47,873 nt of DNA, taken from positions 323,745 through 371,617 of the forward strand of contig NZ_SSYB01000003.1 in the NCBI RefSeq assembly GCF_004917075.1. The letters run 5' to 3'. Shown here one piece after another: positions 1 through 8,761 of this stretch. The position numbers and the translations under genes are program-made. Under the pieces are notes generated by a model, which was not told the DNA's origin, did not search any database, and saw only the letters and a list, made by a program, of their open reading frames with translations. Every line of letters begins with the position of its first letter. Positions within the stretch are counted from its first letter, which is position 1. This stretch comes from Geomonas edaphica (GTDB taxonomy: Bacteria > Desulfobacterota > Desulfuromonadia > Geobacterales > Geobacteraceae).

Positions 1-28
1 AGTTTGGACTTTGATCAACGTTGAAAGA

Positions 29-67
29 CGAGAAGGGGCAGCCGCAGGGCTGCCCCTTCTCGCGTTT
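29..67. terminator. Intrinsic terminator-like hairpin
   Basis: A perfect 15-bp GC-rich stem (29-43 with 48-62) closes on the four-base loop GCAG and is followed by CGTTT on the plus strand. It most likely ends a gene lying left of the window. The T-run is short, and the minus-strand side (TCTTTC) is also T-rich, so it could work in both directions. Confidence 0.75.
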
Positions 68-186
68 GTAATGTCGGCTGTTCAAATCTATAATCCCAAA
101 CGCCCCTGCGCACCGCGCCCCTGTCCTATACCGCCCCGGCAGCCTGAATTTCTAGGTTGGGGTTTGATACACAAATAAGGTATATT

Positions 187-465
187 ATGAGTTATACGGT
201 TAGGCTGACTCGACAGGCGAATAAGCAGAAAGAAAAGCTGCCAGAAAAGGCGAAGACCGCTCTCCTCTTCCTGCTGCACGAGATATCGAGATGTGGGCCA
301 GTCAGAGGCGACTGGCCGAATTATGGAAAGCTCAGCTCCCAAAGACACCACTGTCATATCAAGAAGGGAAAACCTACTTACGTTGCCGTATGGGAAGAGA
401 TCGGCGGAGAAATCAACCTTGTGGAGCTAACTTATGTTGGAACGCACGAAAAAGCCCCCTACTGA
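187..465 (+). CDS. RelE/HigB-like toxin of a toxin-antitoxin module
   Basis: A 92-aa protein resembling RelE/ParE-superfamily toxins, which typically cleave mRNA at the ribosome. The tract NYGKL followed by HCHIKKGKPTYVAVWE is typical of proteins annotated as cytotoxic translational repressors of TA systems. I chose ATG 187 (MSYTVRL) over 157 because AAGG sits six bases upstream and the fold should start at the first beta strand. Its 3' end overlaps the antitoxin gene by 32 bp, and the toxin-first order is that of HigBA modules. The family call is from sequence feel; activity is inferred. Confidence 0.8.
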   Translation: MSYTVRLTRQANKQKEKLPEKAKTALLFLLHEISRCGPVRGDWPNYGKLSSQRHHCHIKKGKPTYVAVWEEIGGEINLVELTYVGTHEKAPY

Positions 466-790
466 CAAAAAAGCAGAAGCCCGCTTCATCGGCAGTCAGG
501 ACGAGATCAAACTGCTCAGAAGCTACGCCAAAGAGATCGGTGTACTGGAGTCAAACGAGTACGTTACCATCGAAGAAGCCTTTCCGGGCTATGCGGAAAA
601 CGCTCAAGGGATGGCGCTGAAAGGTGCACGGCACAGGGAGGGGGTGACTCAGAGGCAGCTCGCGGAGTTGACGGGTATTCCGCAGAGGCACATCTCGGAG
701 TTGGAAAATGGCAAGCGGCAGATGGGAAGAGAATGGGCCCGAAAGCTGGCCGAGGCACTCAACGTAAACGACTACAGGGTCTTTTTATAA
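434..790 (+). CDS. Xre-family HTH antitoxin (HigA-like)
   Basis: A 118-aa partner of the toxin. The C-terminal half (about residues 60-115) is a Cro/C1-type helix-turn-helix, with RQLAELTGIPQRHISELENGK as the recognition-helix region. Residues 1-55 are charged and probably form the toxin-neutralising part. ATG 434 is preceded by GGAG about eight bases upstream, inside the toxin gene, which implies translational coupling. Such antitoxins normally repress their own promoter, so the operator should lie in the AT-rich stretch around 150-186. No palindrome stood out there. Confidence 0.85.
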   Translation: MLERTKKPPTDKKAEARFIGSQDEIKLLRSYAKEIGVLESNEYVTIEEAFPGYAENAQGMALKGARHREGVTQRQLAELTGIPQRHISELENGKRQMGREWARKLAEALNVNDYRVFL

Positions 791-929
791 TCGAAAGTCA
801 AAGGTTTACCTTTTTTCCAGAGGCTAAGGACGTTGTGGGGCTCTCCCCTCTGCCATCTGTGGTGATAAAAGTAGCCCGTCCCCTTTTCACTTCATCCTCT
901 CATCCTAATCCCTTCTCTTTTGTGCGTGA

Positions 930-2135
930 CTAATAGCCGCCAGATGCACCGCCTCCTCCGAAGGTGCCGCCGCCCGGTTGGAATCCCTTGGGCTGCGACA
1001 TCCTGGGCTCCTGAGCGAGGGGCTGGATTGCCGCTAGCGCCTCGGCATCGAGACCATAAAGGCGCGGTTCGAGAAGCGATTCGGCGGTAAACGCGCCCCG
1101 GCAGCGCTTCGAACCGGCGCGCAGCCAACGCAGCAGGCCGAAGGCGAGGCCGACCACCAAGAGCCCTGCAGTCGTCAACTCCTCGGGAAGATGCCCGAGA
1201 TGTACGTAGTACTTCAGGGTGAGGATCGACAAGATGGCGGATACAACGCCGAACCAGAGCAGTCCCCGGTCGCGGCGGCCGATTCCCATCGCCAGGGAAG
1301 CCATCGGCAGGATGGCGGTAAGCAGGGCGCAGATGTCATCGCTCCAGGAGAATATCGATTCTCCCGTCGTCCACCCAAGCCATTCCCGCCAGAGGAGTCG
1401 GTGAGCAAAGAGGTTCACGTCAAGGTAGATCCCAGCCCAAGCGGAGATGCGCACTGTTTCCAGAGACCAGACGTATCCCCGGTGCAGGCTGTCACGGCGG
1501 CCAAGTCGCCGCTGCGCCCAGATAGCCGCTGTACCGAGCATCAGCAGGAGGACTAGGCGAGTCAGGTGCGGCTGCTGCCAATGGAGAATGTCTGCAAGAT
1601 GGAAGGGAAGGCCGGCGAGGGCGAGCATCGCCCCGAACGCCATCAGGGCATAGCCGTAGCGGACCGTCAGCAGAATCGCACCGGCTAGGAAGATCATGTG
1701 CGCCGTCAGCAAGGCCAGACGTTCAGTATCGTGCCCCCAGTCATGGGCGGGGATGGCGACCGCCAGGGCGAGCATGCCGACCGCCAGCAGTAGCAACGCC
1801 TCCTCGGCCCCACAGCGGTAGAGGCGGCGACCGGCAATGAGTTCGTGATCCGCGACCCAGGCGCAGAGTGGGGCGAATATCAGACACAACAGGGTGAAAC
1901 CGGTTTCCTCAACCTTTAGAATTACGGCGGGCATCGCCACGAGGGCAACCACTCCGACCACGGTGAACACGGCGAGGAGGATGCGAATGAAGAGGTTTAC
2001 CCGCACCAATTCCGGACGATAGCGCTCTGCCACCGCAGCGGCCTGCTCCGCGGTGATCATCCCGGCCTCCTTCCAGCGCCGGGCCTCCTCCACCACAGCC
2101 ACCCGGCGCTCACCTTTCTCGTAGAGGTCGATCAT
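930..2135 (-). CDS. DUF2157-like multi-pass membrane protein with glycine-rich tail
   Basis: A 401-aa protein of unknown function. Residues 1-45 are a soluble helical region (ARRWKEAGMITAEQAAAV) of the kind found at the start of DUF2157/DUF4401 proteins. About ten hydrophobic segments follow, and the last residues are glycine-rich (GGGTFGGGGASGGY), like the tails of TPM-domain membrane proteins. ATG 2135 overlaps the stop of the upstream gene by 4 bp (ATGA) and has GGGAG upstream, so the two genes are co-translated. The DUF name is my best family guess; no enzymatic motif is visible. Confidence 0.7.
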   Translation of the reverse strand: MIDLYEKGERRVAVVEEARRWKEAGMITAEQAAAVAERYRPELVRVNLFIRILLAVFTVVGVVALVAMPAVILKVEETGFTLLCLIFAPLCAWVADHELIAGRRLYRCGAEEALLLLAVGMLALAVAIPAHDWGHDTERLALLTAHMIFLAGAILLTVRYGYALMAFGAMLALAGLPFHLADILHWQQPHLTRLVLLLMLGTAAIWAQRRLGRRDSLHRGYVWSLETVRISAWAGIYLDVNLFAHRLLWREWLGWTTGESIFSWSDDICALLTAILPMASLAMGIGRRDRGLLWFGVVSAILSILTLKYYVHLGHLPEELTTAGLLVVGLAFGLLRWLRAGSKRCRGAFTAESLLEPRLYGLDAEALAAIQPLAQEPRMSQPKGFQPGGGTFGGGGASGGY

Positions 2136-3076
2136 ACAGCACTCCCGAAACGGCGATGCAAGGCCACCAAGGCCGTTAGCAGCGTCACCGCGCTGACCAG
2201 AAAGTAGAATATGATCCCTTCACTGCTCCAGTGCCCCAGATCAAGCATGAAGATAGTGATACCGACATAGCCGTAAAGGACGGCGTAGAGGAGGAAGGCG
2301 AAGCTACGCTCCCGGAGGGCGTAGAAGACGCTGCCGCTGCCGGTCAGCAGCAATCCTGCAAGATAGGCCGAGCCGGCGGCGCGAGAGCCGACCCCGGCTA
2401 CCAGGGCGGTGAGGAGTACGTTGACCCCGAGGTGCAGATGAACGGGAAGGAAGTGACGTTTCCAGCCAAGCCGGGTCTGAGCCGCCCCCGCCGCAATGAC
2501 CAGGGCTCCAAAAAAGAGAGCGCTTTCGCGCAAAGCACCATCCCATAGCCCCGAACCCAGGTGGCTGGTTTTGACCCCGAGCCAGGCACCAAGGGTGGAG
2601 AGGCCCAGGGAGAGGACCAAGCGGTTATCGAAGTAATGGGCGCAGAGGAGATAGATCAGGGCGGAGGCCAGCAGCCACCAGTTCCAGTATTGGGCGAGGA
2701 ACTGGTAGCGGAGTTCCAGATACCCCTGTAGCGTCCCGAGGAGGAGGCAGCCAAGCAGGAGGACGTAGTCGTAGGCCGCGTCGGGCGTCGCGAGACTTTC
2801 GGGGGAGAAACCGCCACCGTGGCGCAGGCAGTAGGCAAAACAGGCCACGCACCCCAGGGCTATCGCCACGAGCAGGGTGAGGTGGCCGATGGAGGCAAAA
2901 TGTTCGGCGACAGGCAGACCGAGTCCGGTAGTCAGGATCAAAATGCCGCCATAGAGGAGCAGCCGCAGTTCCCAGTGCACAGAAAATAGCTCTCGACCGT
3001 AGATCCTGCGTAGCAGCGCAGCCTGCTCTCGACTCAGGATTTCGCTACTCTCAAGATCATTCAGTGCCTCTTGCAC
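2132..3076 (-). CDS. DUF2157-like multi-pass membrane protein
   Basis: A 314-aa integral membrane protein. Residues 1-35 form a soluble segment with SREQAALLRRIYGREL, matching in position the MITAEQAAAVAERYRPEL segment of the next gene. About eight hydrophobic helices follow. The start is GTG 3076, seven bases after GGGAGG. The two genes look like a divergent pair of the same family and probably act together in the inner membrane. Function is unknown. Confidence 0.7.
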   Translation of the reverse strand: MQEALNDLESSEILSREQAALLRRIYGRELFSVHWELRLLLYGGILILTTGLGLPVAEHFASIGHLTLLVAIALGCVACFAYCLRHGGGFSPESLATPDAAYDYVLLLGCLLLGTLQGYLELRYQFLAQYWNWWLLASALIYLLCAHYFDNRLVLSLGLSTLGAWLGVKTSHLGSGLWDGALRESALFFGALVIAAGAAQTRLGWKRHFLPVHLHLGVNVLLTALVAGVGSRAAGSAYLAGLLLTGSGSVFYALRERSFAFLLYAVLYGYVGITIFMLDLGHWSSEGIIFYFLVSAVTLLTALVALHRRFGSAV

Positions 3077-3139
3077 CTTTGCCTCCCTTCATATTCTTCG
3101 ATGGGCAATGCATAATTTCAATGGCGTCCCCCTTCTCCC

Positions 3140-3721
3140 CTATCTTACAAATAACCATCGCTGAACAAGCCTTGTATAGCGAGGCATTACTACGTACACC
3201 ATAAGGAAGACGACAACTCCAGTTACTGCCAATGTAGCTAGAAAACGGTTATTGGGAGCCCCAAGGTAATCCATAATTGGATTAACTACGAACGGCATAC
3301 TTAACGCTAGAGGATAGATGGCTGACCATGTAACCAGAAACTGTTTCCAGCGTACCGGTATCTTGGCTTTCGCCCCCACTGGTGTAAACCAGAAATCCAG
3401 CCCGCTACTGATAAAGAAATCGTCGTCGGTCACAAACAGAGGCCGTACCTTTTCTATCAAACGAGCGCGCGTCGGAGATTCCATCCACTCTCGCAAGTGC
3501 TCTTCGGTATCGAATCGAATGATGACCGTATAAGTTTCAGTCAATCCCGGTATTGGACGAACGATGTGCCAGTCCAAATGACCTGGCGAAGCTTTGCAAA
3601 GAGGCGCAATCTCCTCAAGCCACCCTTCGTATTCTGCCTGCTTGTTTTCCCGCAAGCGATGAGTAATAACAACCGTCGCGCCGTCACCGTTTTTCCTATC
3701 AGTCGATAACTCTGTGCTCAT
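3140..3721 (-). CDS. Antibiotic biosynthesis monooxygenase (ABM) domain membrane protein
   Basis: A 193-aa protein. Residues about 17-110 form a ferredoxin-like ABM domain (ATVVITHRLRENKQAEYEGW, then FDTEEHLREWMESPTR), and two hydrophobic helices follow at about 130-150 and 163-183. ABM domains occur in small heme- or quinone-acting monooxygenases, but the membrane-fused form has no settled role that I know of. I chose ATG 3721 because GAGAGG lies just upstream; the longer reading frame to 3787 has no such site. Confidence 0.75.
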   Translation of the reverse strand: MSTELSTDRKNGDGATVVITHRLRENKQAEYEGWLEEIAPLCKASPGHLDWHIVRPIPGLTETYTVIIRFDTEEHLREWMESPTRARLIEKVRPLFVTDDDFFISSGLDFWFTPVGAKAKIPVRWKQFLVTWSAIYPLALSMPFVVNPIMDYLGAPNNRFLATLAVTGVVVFLMVYVVMPRYTRLVQRWLFVR

Positions 3722-3958
3722 GTTTTTTCCTCTCTTCAGGGCCGGAGGGGACGTGCTTGAGTTCCTTGAGGGGAAGCAGGGGGACACGTAAACCTGATAA
3801 GATTCCAGAGAACAAACTTATTGTCTTACGGGTCCACCACGTTTCTTATACAAGCTACCAACGCCCCCCACTCCACACGTACTGCTCTCGGGAGACATCG
3901 CCCGCAACGGCCTCATGGCGCCGAGAACGCCAACGCCCCTCGCCTACGCCACCGCATT

Positions 3959-5806
3959 TCAATGAACATTGATCGCAGTAAGCGTCGTCGTAGAGCCTTG
4001 TGCGCTGTACCCCTCAATATAGAGGATACCGCGGGGAGACAGCGCAAGATTCCCCGCCGACGGGTAACTCCACACCACGTGGTGCGTCGAGCGATCGATC
4101 GCGTACGTCGAGAGATTCGTGCTAACGATCACGGCATCCTTCGTGAGCAGAACCTCGCTCACGAATCTCGTATCACCCGATGCAGGAGGCGCGCAAGACC
4201 AGATCAGCTTACCGTCAGCCTCGGAGCGCGCTTCCAAGCGCAACGGATTGTTGTTAGCCACGTAGACAACTCCACTGTCGTAAGCAGGCGTCGACGGGTA
4301 GACGCCCCTGATGCTCCAGTCGACCGTGTTTGATACTAAATTGAAGTGCACGAGCGAATTGCCTATATCGCCGCCGTTGAGATTGCTGTTGCCGTACACC
4401 GCGGCGAACACTGAGTTGGCAGCCCCCAGCACGGCCGATCCATTAATTATGTAAATGTAGTTCGTGAATGTTGTGTCTGTGATGCTTGCCTTGAGCGTAC
4501 CTAGGACCGGATCGAACACACGCAGAGCATCACCAGTGTAGACGTACACCGAGTTGGCATCGACTGCTGGGGTCCAAGCGGACTGCTGGTCGGCCCCCGC
4601 GAAATATAGCCGATCCCCTTGGAAGTTGAACGCGTACAATCCACCGTACGTGCCCGCGTTGGTATAGACTCCCGATGACCCCACTGTGGGAGCGAGGTAG
4701 TGTTCCCACTGGGAGGACATGGCGGATTGGAATAACTTGGAGCCGGTCATGGCATCCAAGGCGTACATGTAAGTCGATGATTGTTGTCCAGCCGCCACGT
4801 AGACGACGCCATTGCTGACGGCGGGCGGGTTTACAGAGGGATTTGGCAGTCCGCTGAAGCTGTAGCTCCACAAAGTGGATCCGTCGTACTCGCTGCGAGC
4901 AGTGACCGCATCGTTGCCTGCCATGTAGAAGTTCCCACCCTCCGTTGTCACTGTGGCTAGGTTGCACCAGCTGTTGTAATAGAGGAGCGCAGGGACTGAG
5001 ATCTGCCAACGCGTACTGAACTGGTTGGGGTCCAGCCTTACAGGAACATATCCCGTATGGGCGGCATTGCCCTGAAACGTGGCCCATTCGGAGGCACCCT
5101 GAATAGACGAAAGCGCAGTCAAGTGATTGCCTGGCCACGCACCGCCCGAATCGAGGACGTTCACCGTGTAATTTACCCACACGCTCGGCATCTTCTGGGG
5201 CCTTGTGCAAGCGGCATCCGTGTATAGGTTCACAACAACCTGCCCGGTATGGAGGCCCGTGCTCACGGAACTCAGGGTCGAGAGCTCGAGAACGTAGTTG
5301 CCGGCGCTGGCATTCACCGTAACAGGCACACTGAAAACACCGTCTGGATCAATAGCCTTTGCGTAGACGTTGCCACTAAGACCTGTGGATGCGGCGTTGA
5401 GCGTCACGAGCGGAGCGACCGACGTACTGGCCACCACCATCCTGGAGACGGAGACCACAGGCACTACGGTGAGGCTCAAGTTGGTCGTTGTGGAACCGCT
5501 TGGTCCAGTAACCCTGATCGTATAATCAGCGGTTTTCGCGGCGGCTACAGGCGTACCTGAAATAGAGCCCGTTGTCGCATCCAGTACCAGACCGGCAGGC
5601 AGCGAAGGGGTCACACTATACGATGTCGCCGTACCGGTGATCGTCGGCACCAATGACGATATAGGTTGTTTCTCCCCGTAAACCTGGGGCGAAGCATACG
5701 ACGCTTGCGGCGCCGCAGAATCTCTTGGAGAACCGCCTCCACCGCCGCTACACCCTGCCAAAATTACGGTGCAAATTACTACAACCCATAGGCTGACCGC
5801 TTTCAC
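3959..5806 (-). CDS. PQQ-propeller-like lipoprotein with putative Ig domain
   Basis: A 615-aa lipoprotein. GTG 5806 gives a short signal peptide with lipobox ILAGC (Cys19), then a glycine-rich linker. A putative Ig (He_PIG-like) domain at about residues 45-115 has the hallmark PSLPAGLVLDATTGSISGTP. From about residue 240 (WATFQGNAAHTG) to the end there are PQQ-enzyme-type propeller repeats such as GGVVYVA- and LYALD-like strands. No alcohol dehydrogenase active site is evident, so a binding or scaffold role is more likely than an enzyme. GTG overlaps the upstream stop by 4 bp (GTGA) with GGGAGG in front, so translation is coupled to the DUF3592-type gene. Confidence 0.75.
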   Translation of the reverse strand: MKAVSLWVVVICTVILAGCSGGGGGSPRDSAAPQASYASPQVYGEKQPISSLVPTITGTATSYSVTPSLPAGLVLDATTGSISGTPVAAAKTADYTIRVTGPSGSTTTNLSLTVVPVVSVSRMVVASTSVAPLVTLNAASTGLSGNVYAKAIDPDGVFSVPVTVNASAGNYVLELSTLSSVSTGLHTGQVVVNLYTDAACTRPQKMPSVWVNYTVNVLDSGGAWPGNHLTALSSIQGASEWATFQGNAAHTGYVPVRLDPNQFSTRWQISVPALLYYNSWCNLATVTTEGGNFYMAGNDAVTARSEYDGSTLWSYSFSGLPNPSVNPPAVSNGVVYVAAGQQSSTYMYALDAMTGSKLFQSAMSSQWEHYLAPTVGSSGVYTNAGTYGGLYAFNFQGDRLYFAGADQQSAWTPAVDANSVYVYTGDALRVFDPVLGTLKASITDTTFTNYIYIINGSAVLGAANSVFAAVYGNSNLNGGDIGNSLVHFNLVSNTVDWSIRGVYPSTPAYDSGVVYVANNNPLRLEARSEADGKLIWSCAPPASGDTRFVSEVLLTKDAVIVSTNLSTYAIDRSTHHVVWSYPSAGNLALSPRGILYIEGYSAQGSTTTLTAINVH

Positions 5807-7527
5807 ACCCGCCCTCCCGGTCTCATTGATGGTGTATGTGAAGACAACGTCGGGACGCTTACCCCGCATACCTGCTGCAACTGTCTGGCAATCTCCTCGG
5901 CAACAGTTCTCCCTTCCACTCCGTCTCCTAGGGTGATGGTCGTGCCATTGCCGCAATCGGCCGTGATCGTATAAATCAGTTTCGCAGATGTTCCTGTGCC
6001 GCGGGCCCCATACTTCACGATTTCAACTCTCCTGATTTGAGCAGTCTCTATGGAGGAGCTGTTGATAGGGATGCCTAATAGCCGACGCACTACGAACAGT
6101 TCGCCTGCTCCTACTGTCACCTGAAGCGAGTTGCTTAAGAGCCATACGGCATAAAGCAGCAAACCAGCGCCGATCATGCCAAAAATGGGCAGGACCACGA
6201 GTCCCATTCCGGGCGATTTGAACATGAAGATTGATACTCCACCCAGAAACCAGCAGCTGAAAAATACGCACAGTAAGCCGGTCTTCAGATTCCTGCGGCA
6301 AGGATAGCGGAACATCAGTCTTTCGCCTTGACGATTGACCTGTACTGTCCCAATAGGGAGCTCTTCGCATGGCATCAGGTCAGGAGCTAGCGGCACGTTC
6401 AGACTGGATGTCCTAGGCGATTTGTCCCGGATCACCGGAATGATAAAGCTTCGATCCAGGTCCAGGCCGGGAAGTTCGGCGGTGATTCTTAGCGTCCAAA
6501 GATGGGAATCGCTGCTTGGCGGCTCGGTGGCTGGAACGGCGACCCGGAACGCGATCTGTGTGCCGGCAGGCCCAAGCGTTGGCACAGCGCGGCCAGCCTC
6601 CTGCCATATCAGTTCCTTACGGTTGCCATCACGGTGCTTTATAACCTGTTCACAGCAGAGAAAAACTGAGAAGACATTGCCGCTGCTGAAGTTGATCGGA
6701 AGATCGATTGTACCGCCGGCCTCTCCGCCGATTGCAGCGGGGAACGGGTCCATCCGGAGCTGGATATCACCGAAAATCCGTATCTGAAGTGTCCTTCTAG
6801 CGGCTTCCCATAGGAGCCAGAACCCAACCAGCGGGAACATCAGCCCGATTGCCGCCAGACGATTGCCTTCGTAAATGACTGCGTTGAGGCAGATGAATCC
6901 AGTAGGCAGGGCTATGGCGTTCCAAACGGCGGCAAACAGCCAGAAAAATGCCCCTTCCCTGCCGGTGGACGACCTGATCGTTGCCAACTGCCAGTCCGAT
7001 TCAGCCTGCCACTCCGGCACCCCCTTCTGCAGCAGCGCCTCTTTCTTTTCCGCATCCTTTACGGAACGGCGAATGGCATAGATCATCCCCCCGCCAATCC
7101 CGCTGAAAGCAAGTCCGAGGGCTGAGAGGATTATGACCGGCATCCAGAGGGGGATGAAGCTCTTGATTTCGGCGTTCCCCTCGTTTGCCGGGTCGTAATA
7201 GACCTCTAGCCGCTGCCCGACGTTGTATGCCGATTGACTGCCGCTTATCTGGGAAATGAACCTGATCAACCGACCATCCGGGGTATTAAAGGTGATTGAG
7301 GGGGCGTAGGTGATCGATTTAGAGCCATGTTTGGCCACAAGATCTTCCACAGTTCCTGTGGTAACGGCTGCATTCCGTATGAAGATGAGTGTCTTTACCG
7401 CCTTGACTGGGGCATAGAGCAGACAGCAGCTACCAATAACGAAAAAGATGGAGAGGAAGAGATAGAGAGGCCAGACCTTATGGCTTGTTTTGGCGGGCAT
7501 GCGATTAGATGTGTTAGTAATTGCCAT
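5803..7527 (-). CDS. DUF3592-domain membrane protein
   Basis: A 574-aa protein. Residues 20-42 are a membrane helix. A DUF3592-like extracytoplasmic segment (about 55-125) contains TPDGRLIRF and VGQRLEVYYDPANEGNAEI. A second helix follows at about 127-150, two more at about 195-250, a long beta-rich region at about 250-420, and a hydrophobic pair at about 430-480. Function is unknown. It is translationally coupled to the PQQ-propeller lipoprotein downstream, so the two are probably partners. Residues about 175-565 recur as the separate 395-aa gene at 8762-9949. The start at 7527 is uncertain because the upstream Shine-Dalgarno is weak. Confidence 0.75.
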   Translation of the reverse strand: MAITNTSNRMPAKTSHKVWPLYLFLSIFFVIGSCCLLYAPVKAVKTLIFIRNAAVTTGTVEDLVAKHGSKSITYAPSITFNTPDGRLIRFISQISGSQSAYNVGQRLEVYYDPANEGNAEIKSFIPLWMPVIILSALGLAFSGIGGGMIYAIRRSVKDAEKKEALLQKGVPEWQAESDWQLATIRSSTGREGAFFWLFAAVWNAIALPTGFICLNAVIYEGNRLAAIGLMFPLVGFWLLWEAARRTLQIRIFGDIQLRMDPFPAAIGGEAGGTIDLPINFSSGNVFSVFLCCEQVIKHRDGNRKELIWQEAGRAVPTLGPAGTQIAFRVAVPATEPPSSDSHLWTLRITAELPGLDLDRSFIIPVIRDKSPRTSSLNVPLAPDLMPCEELPIGTVQVNRQGERLMFRYPCRRNLKTGLLCVFFSCWFLGGVSIFMFKSPGMGLVVLPIFGMIGAGLLLYAVWLLSNSLQVTVGAGELFVVRRLLGIPINSSSIETAQIRRVEIVKYGARGTGTSAKLIYTITADCGNGTTITLGDGVEGRTVAEEIARQLQQVCGVSVPTLSSHTPSMRPGGRV

Positions 7528-7702
7528 AATTTTGTGCTCTACGATAGGGCCTGTCCCCTTTTCCTCAGGGCCGCCGGGGACTACAGGCCTTGTTTTTTAG
7601 ATTCCAGGACCTGAGTCAGGACCGGCTCTCGACAGCTAGATTCCACATTCCAAAATTTCTGTAATAATAAAGATCAGCATTAAAGCTCGTCAAGGAGGTC
7701 AC

Positions 7703-8077
7703 ATGCCACTGAAAGATACCTTTCATACCTTTGCCCGTTCGTCGGCAGAGGCGCTCGGCTCCCCCTATGCGTTCGCGATCGCCATCGCGATTTTACTAGT
7801 ATGGGCGGGCATGGGGCCAATTTTCGCATTTTCAGATACCTGGCAACTCATCATCAATACCGCTACGACCATCGTCACGTTTCTGATGGTGTTTCTTATA
7901 CAAAACACACAGAACCGTGATGCACGGGCTCTTCATCTCAAGCTCGATGAGCTTCTCAAAGCACAGAAAGGCGCAAGGAACTCGCTTGTAGACCTGGAGG
8001 ATTTGTCCGACCATGAACTGGACCGTCTCCAGGCCGAATTTGAACGGATAAGAAAGAAAAAGTCCCCTGAGAAATAA
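7703..8077 (+). CDS. Low-affinity iron permease (Fet4-like) family protein
   Basis: A 124-aa small membrane protein with two helices (about 22-42 and 48-70). The second contains TATTIVTFLMVFLIQNTQNRD, the conserved core of the bacterial Iron_permease (Fet4-like) family. A charged amphipathic tail follows. Transport of iron or another divalent metal is inferred from the family name only; bacterial members are much shorter than fungal Fet4. ATG 7703 has a strong AAGGAGG site. The gene stands alone, convergent to the minus-strand genes on its right. Confidence 0.85.
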   Translation: MPLKDTFHTFARSSAEALGSPYAFAIAIAILLVWAGMGPIFAFSDTWQLIINTATTIVTFLMVFLIQNTQNRDARALHLKLDELLKAQKGARNSLVDLEDLSDHELDRLQAEFERIRKKKSPEK

Positions 8078-8210
8078 TTCCCCGCCACGTCGCATTAGCC
8101 ATGGGAGCTGAAATTTTCCTGATTCCCCCTTCCACACGACTGCGGATGAAAGATACCTGCGGTGCGATATCCTGTGCTCCAGCCCCCGCCCACTTCTCGA
8201 AATTTCATCT

Positions 8211-8651
8211 AACGTGATGTGCGTGTTATCAATCGTGGTAAACGTGTTATCCATCGCGTTGTATGACTTATCCATCGCGTTAGATTAATCATCCATCGCG
8301 GTGTATGACTTTTATATTGCGTTAGATTAATCATCCTACACGGTATATTAATCATACACCGCGGCATATTACTCGTGCATCGCAGTGTATGACTTCTACA
8401 TCGTGTTAGATTAATCATCCTACGCAGTATATTAATCGCATATCGCGGCATATGAATCGTGCATCGCGATGTATGACTTCTCCATGACGTTAGATTAATC
8501 ATCCATCGCGGCATATTAGTCATACGACGCAGTACATTAATCATCCAACGCGGTGCATAACTTATTCATCGCGTTAGATTAATCATCCATCGCGGTGTAT
8601 GACTTTTCCATCGCGTTAGATTAATCATCCTACGTGATGTGCGACCTATCT
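8211..8651. repeat. Array of 21 tandem 21-bp degenerate repeats
   Basis: Reading from 8211 in steps of 21 gives exactly 21 units ending at 8651, with no insertion or deletion. The core is GCGTTAGATTAATCATCC (18 of the 21 bases), degenerate in many units. Two variants tend to alternate: one with TTAGATTAATCAT, one with GTGTATGACTT. The first and last units share ACGTGATGTGCG, which marks clear ends. The array fills the convergent gap between the permease and the truncated DUF3592-type paralogue. The plus strand is closed by TAA in most units. One minus-strand frame is open as heptapeptides (RWMINLT, RWKSHTP) but is broken by a TGA at 8566-8568, so I do not call it a gene. Confidence 0.95.
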
Positions 8652-8761
8652 GCTGGAGTGTACGGGTTTCCACCCAAGGATGTAGAGATCGGGAGGCGGG
8701 CAAGATAGTAAGATGTGCGGGGCGGAGCCCTGACAATTGTACATCGTGACCACGCCGTACC

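Noticed and set aside
3360..3400. GEMM-like GGCGAAAGCC on the minus strand
   Set aside because: It lies inside the ABM-domain coding sequence, and lacks the AAACC/P2 tetraloop and the closing CCGGGTT elements.
8211..8651. CRISPR array
   Set aside because: The units are contiguous and degenerate with no unique spacers between conserved repeats, and no cas genes are present.
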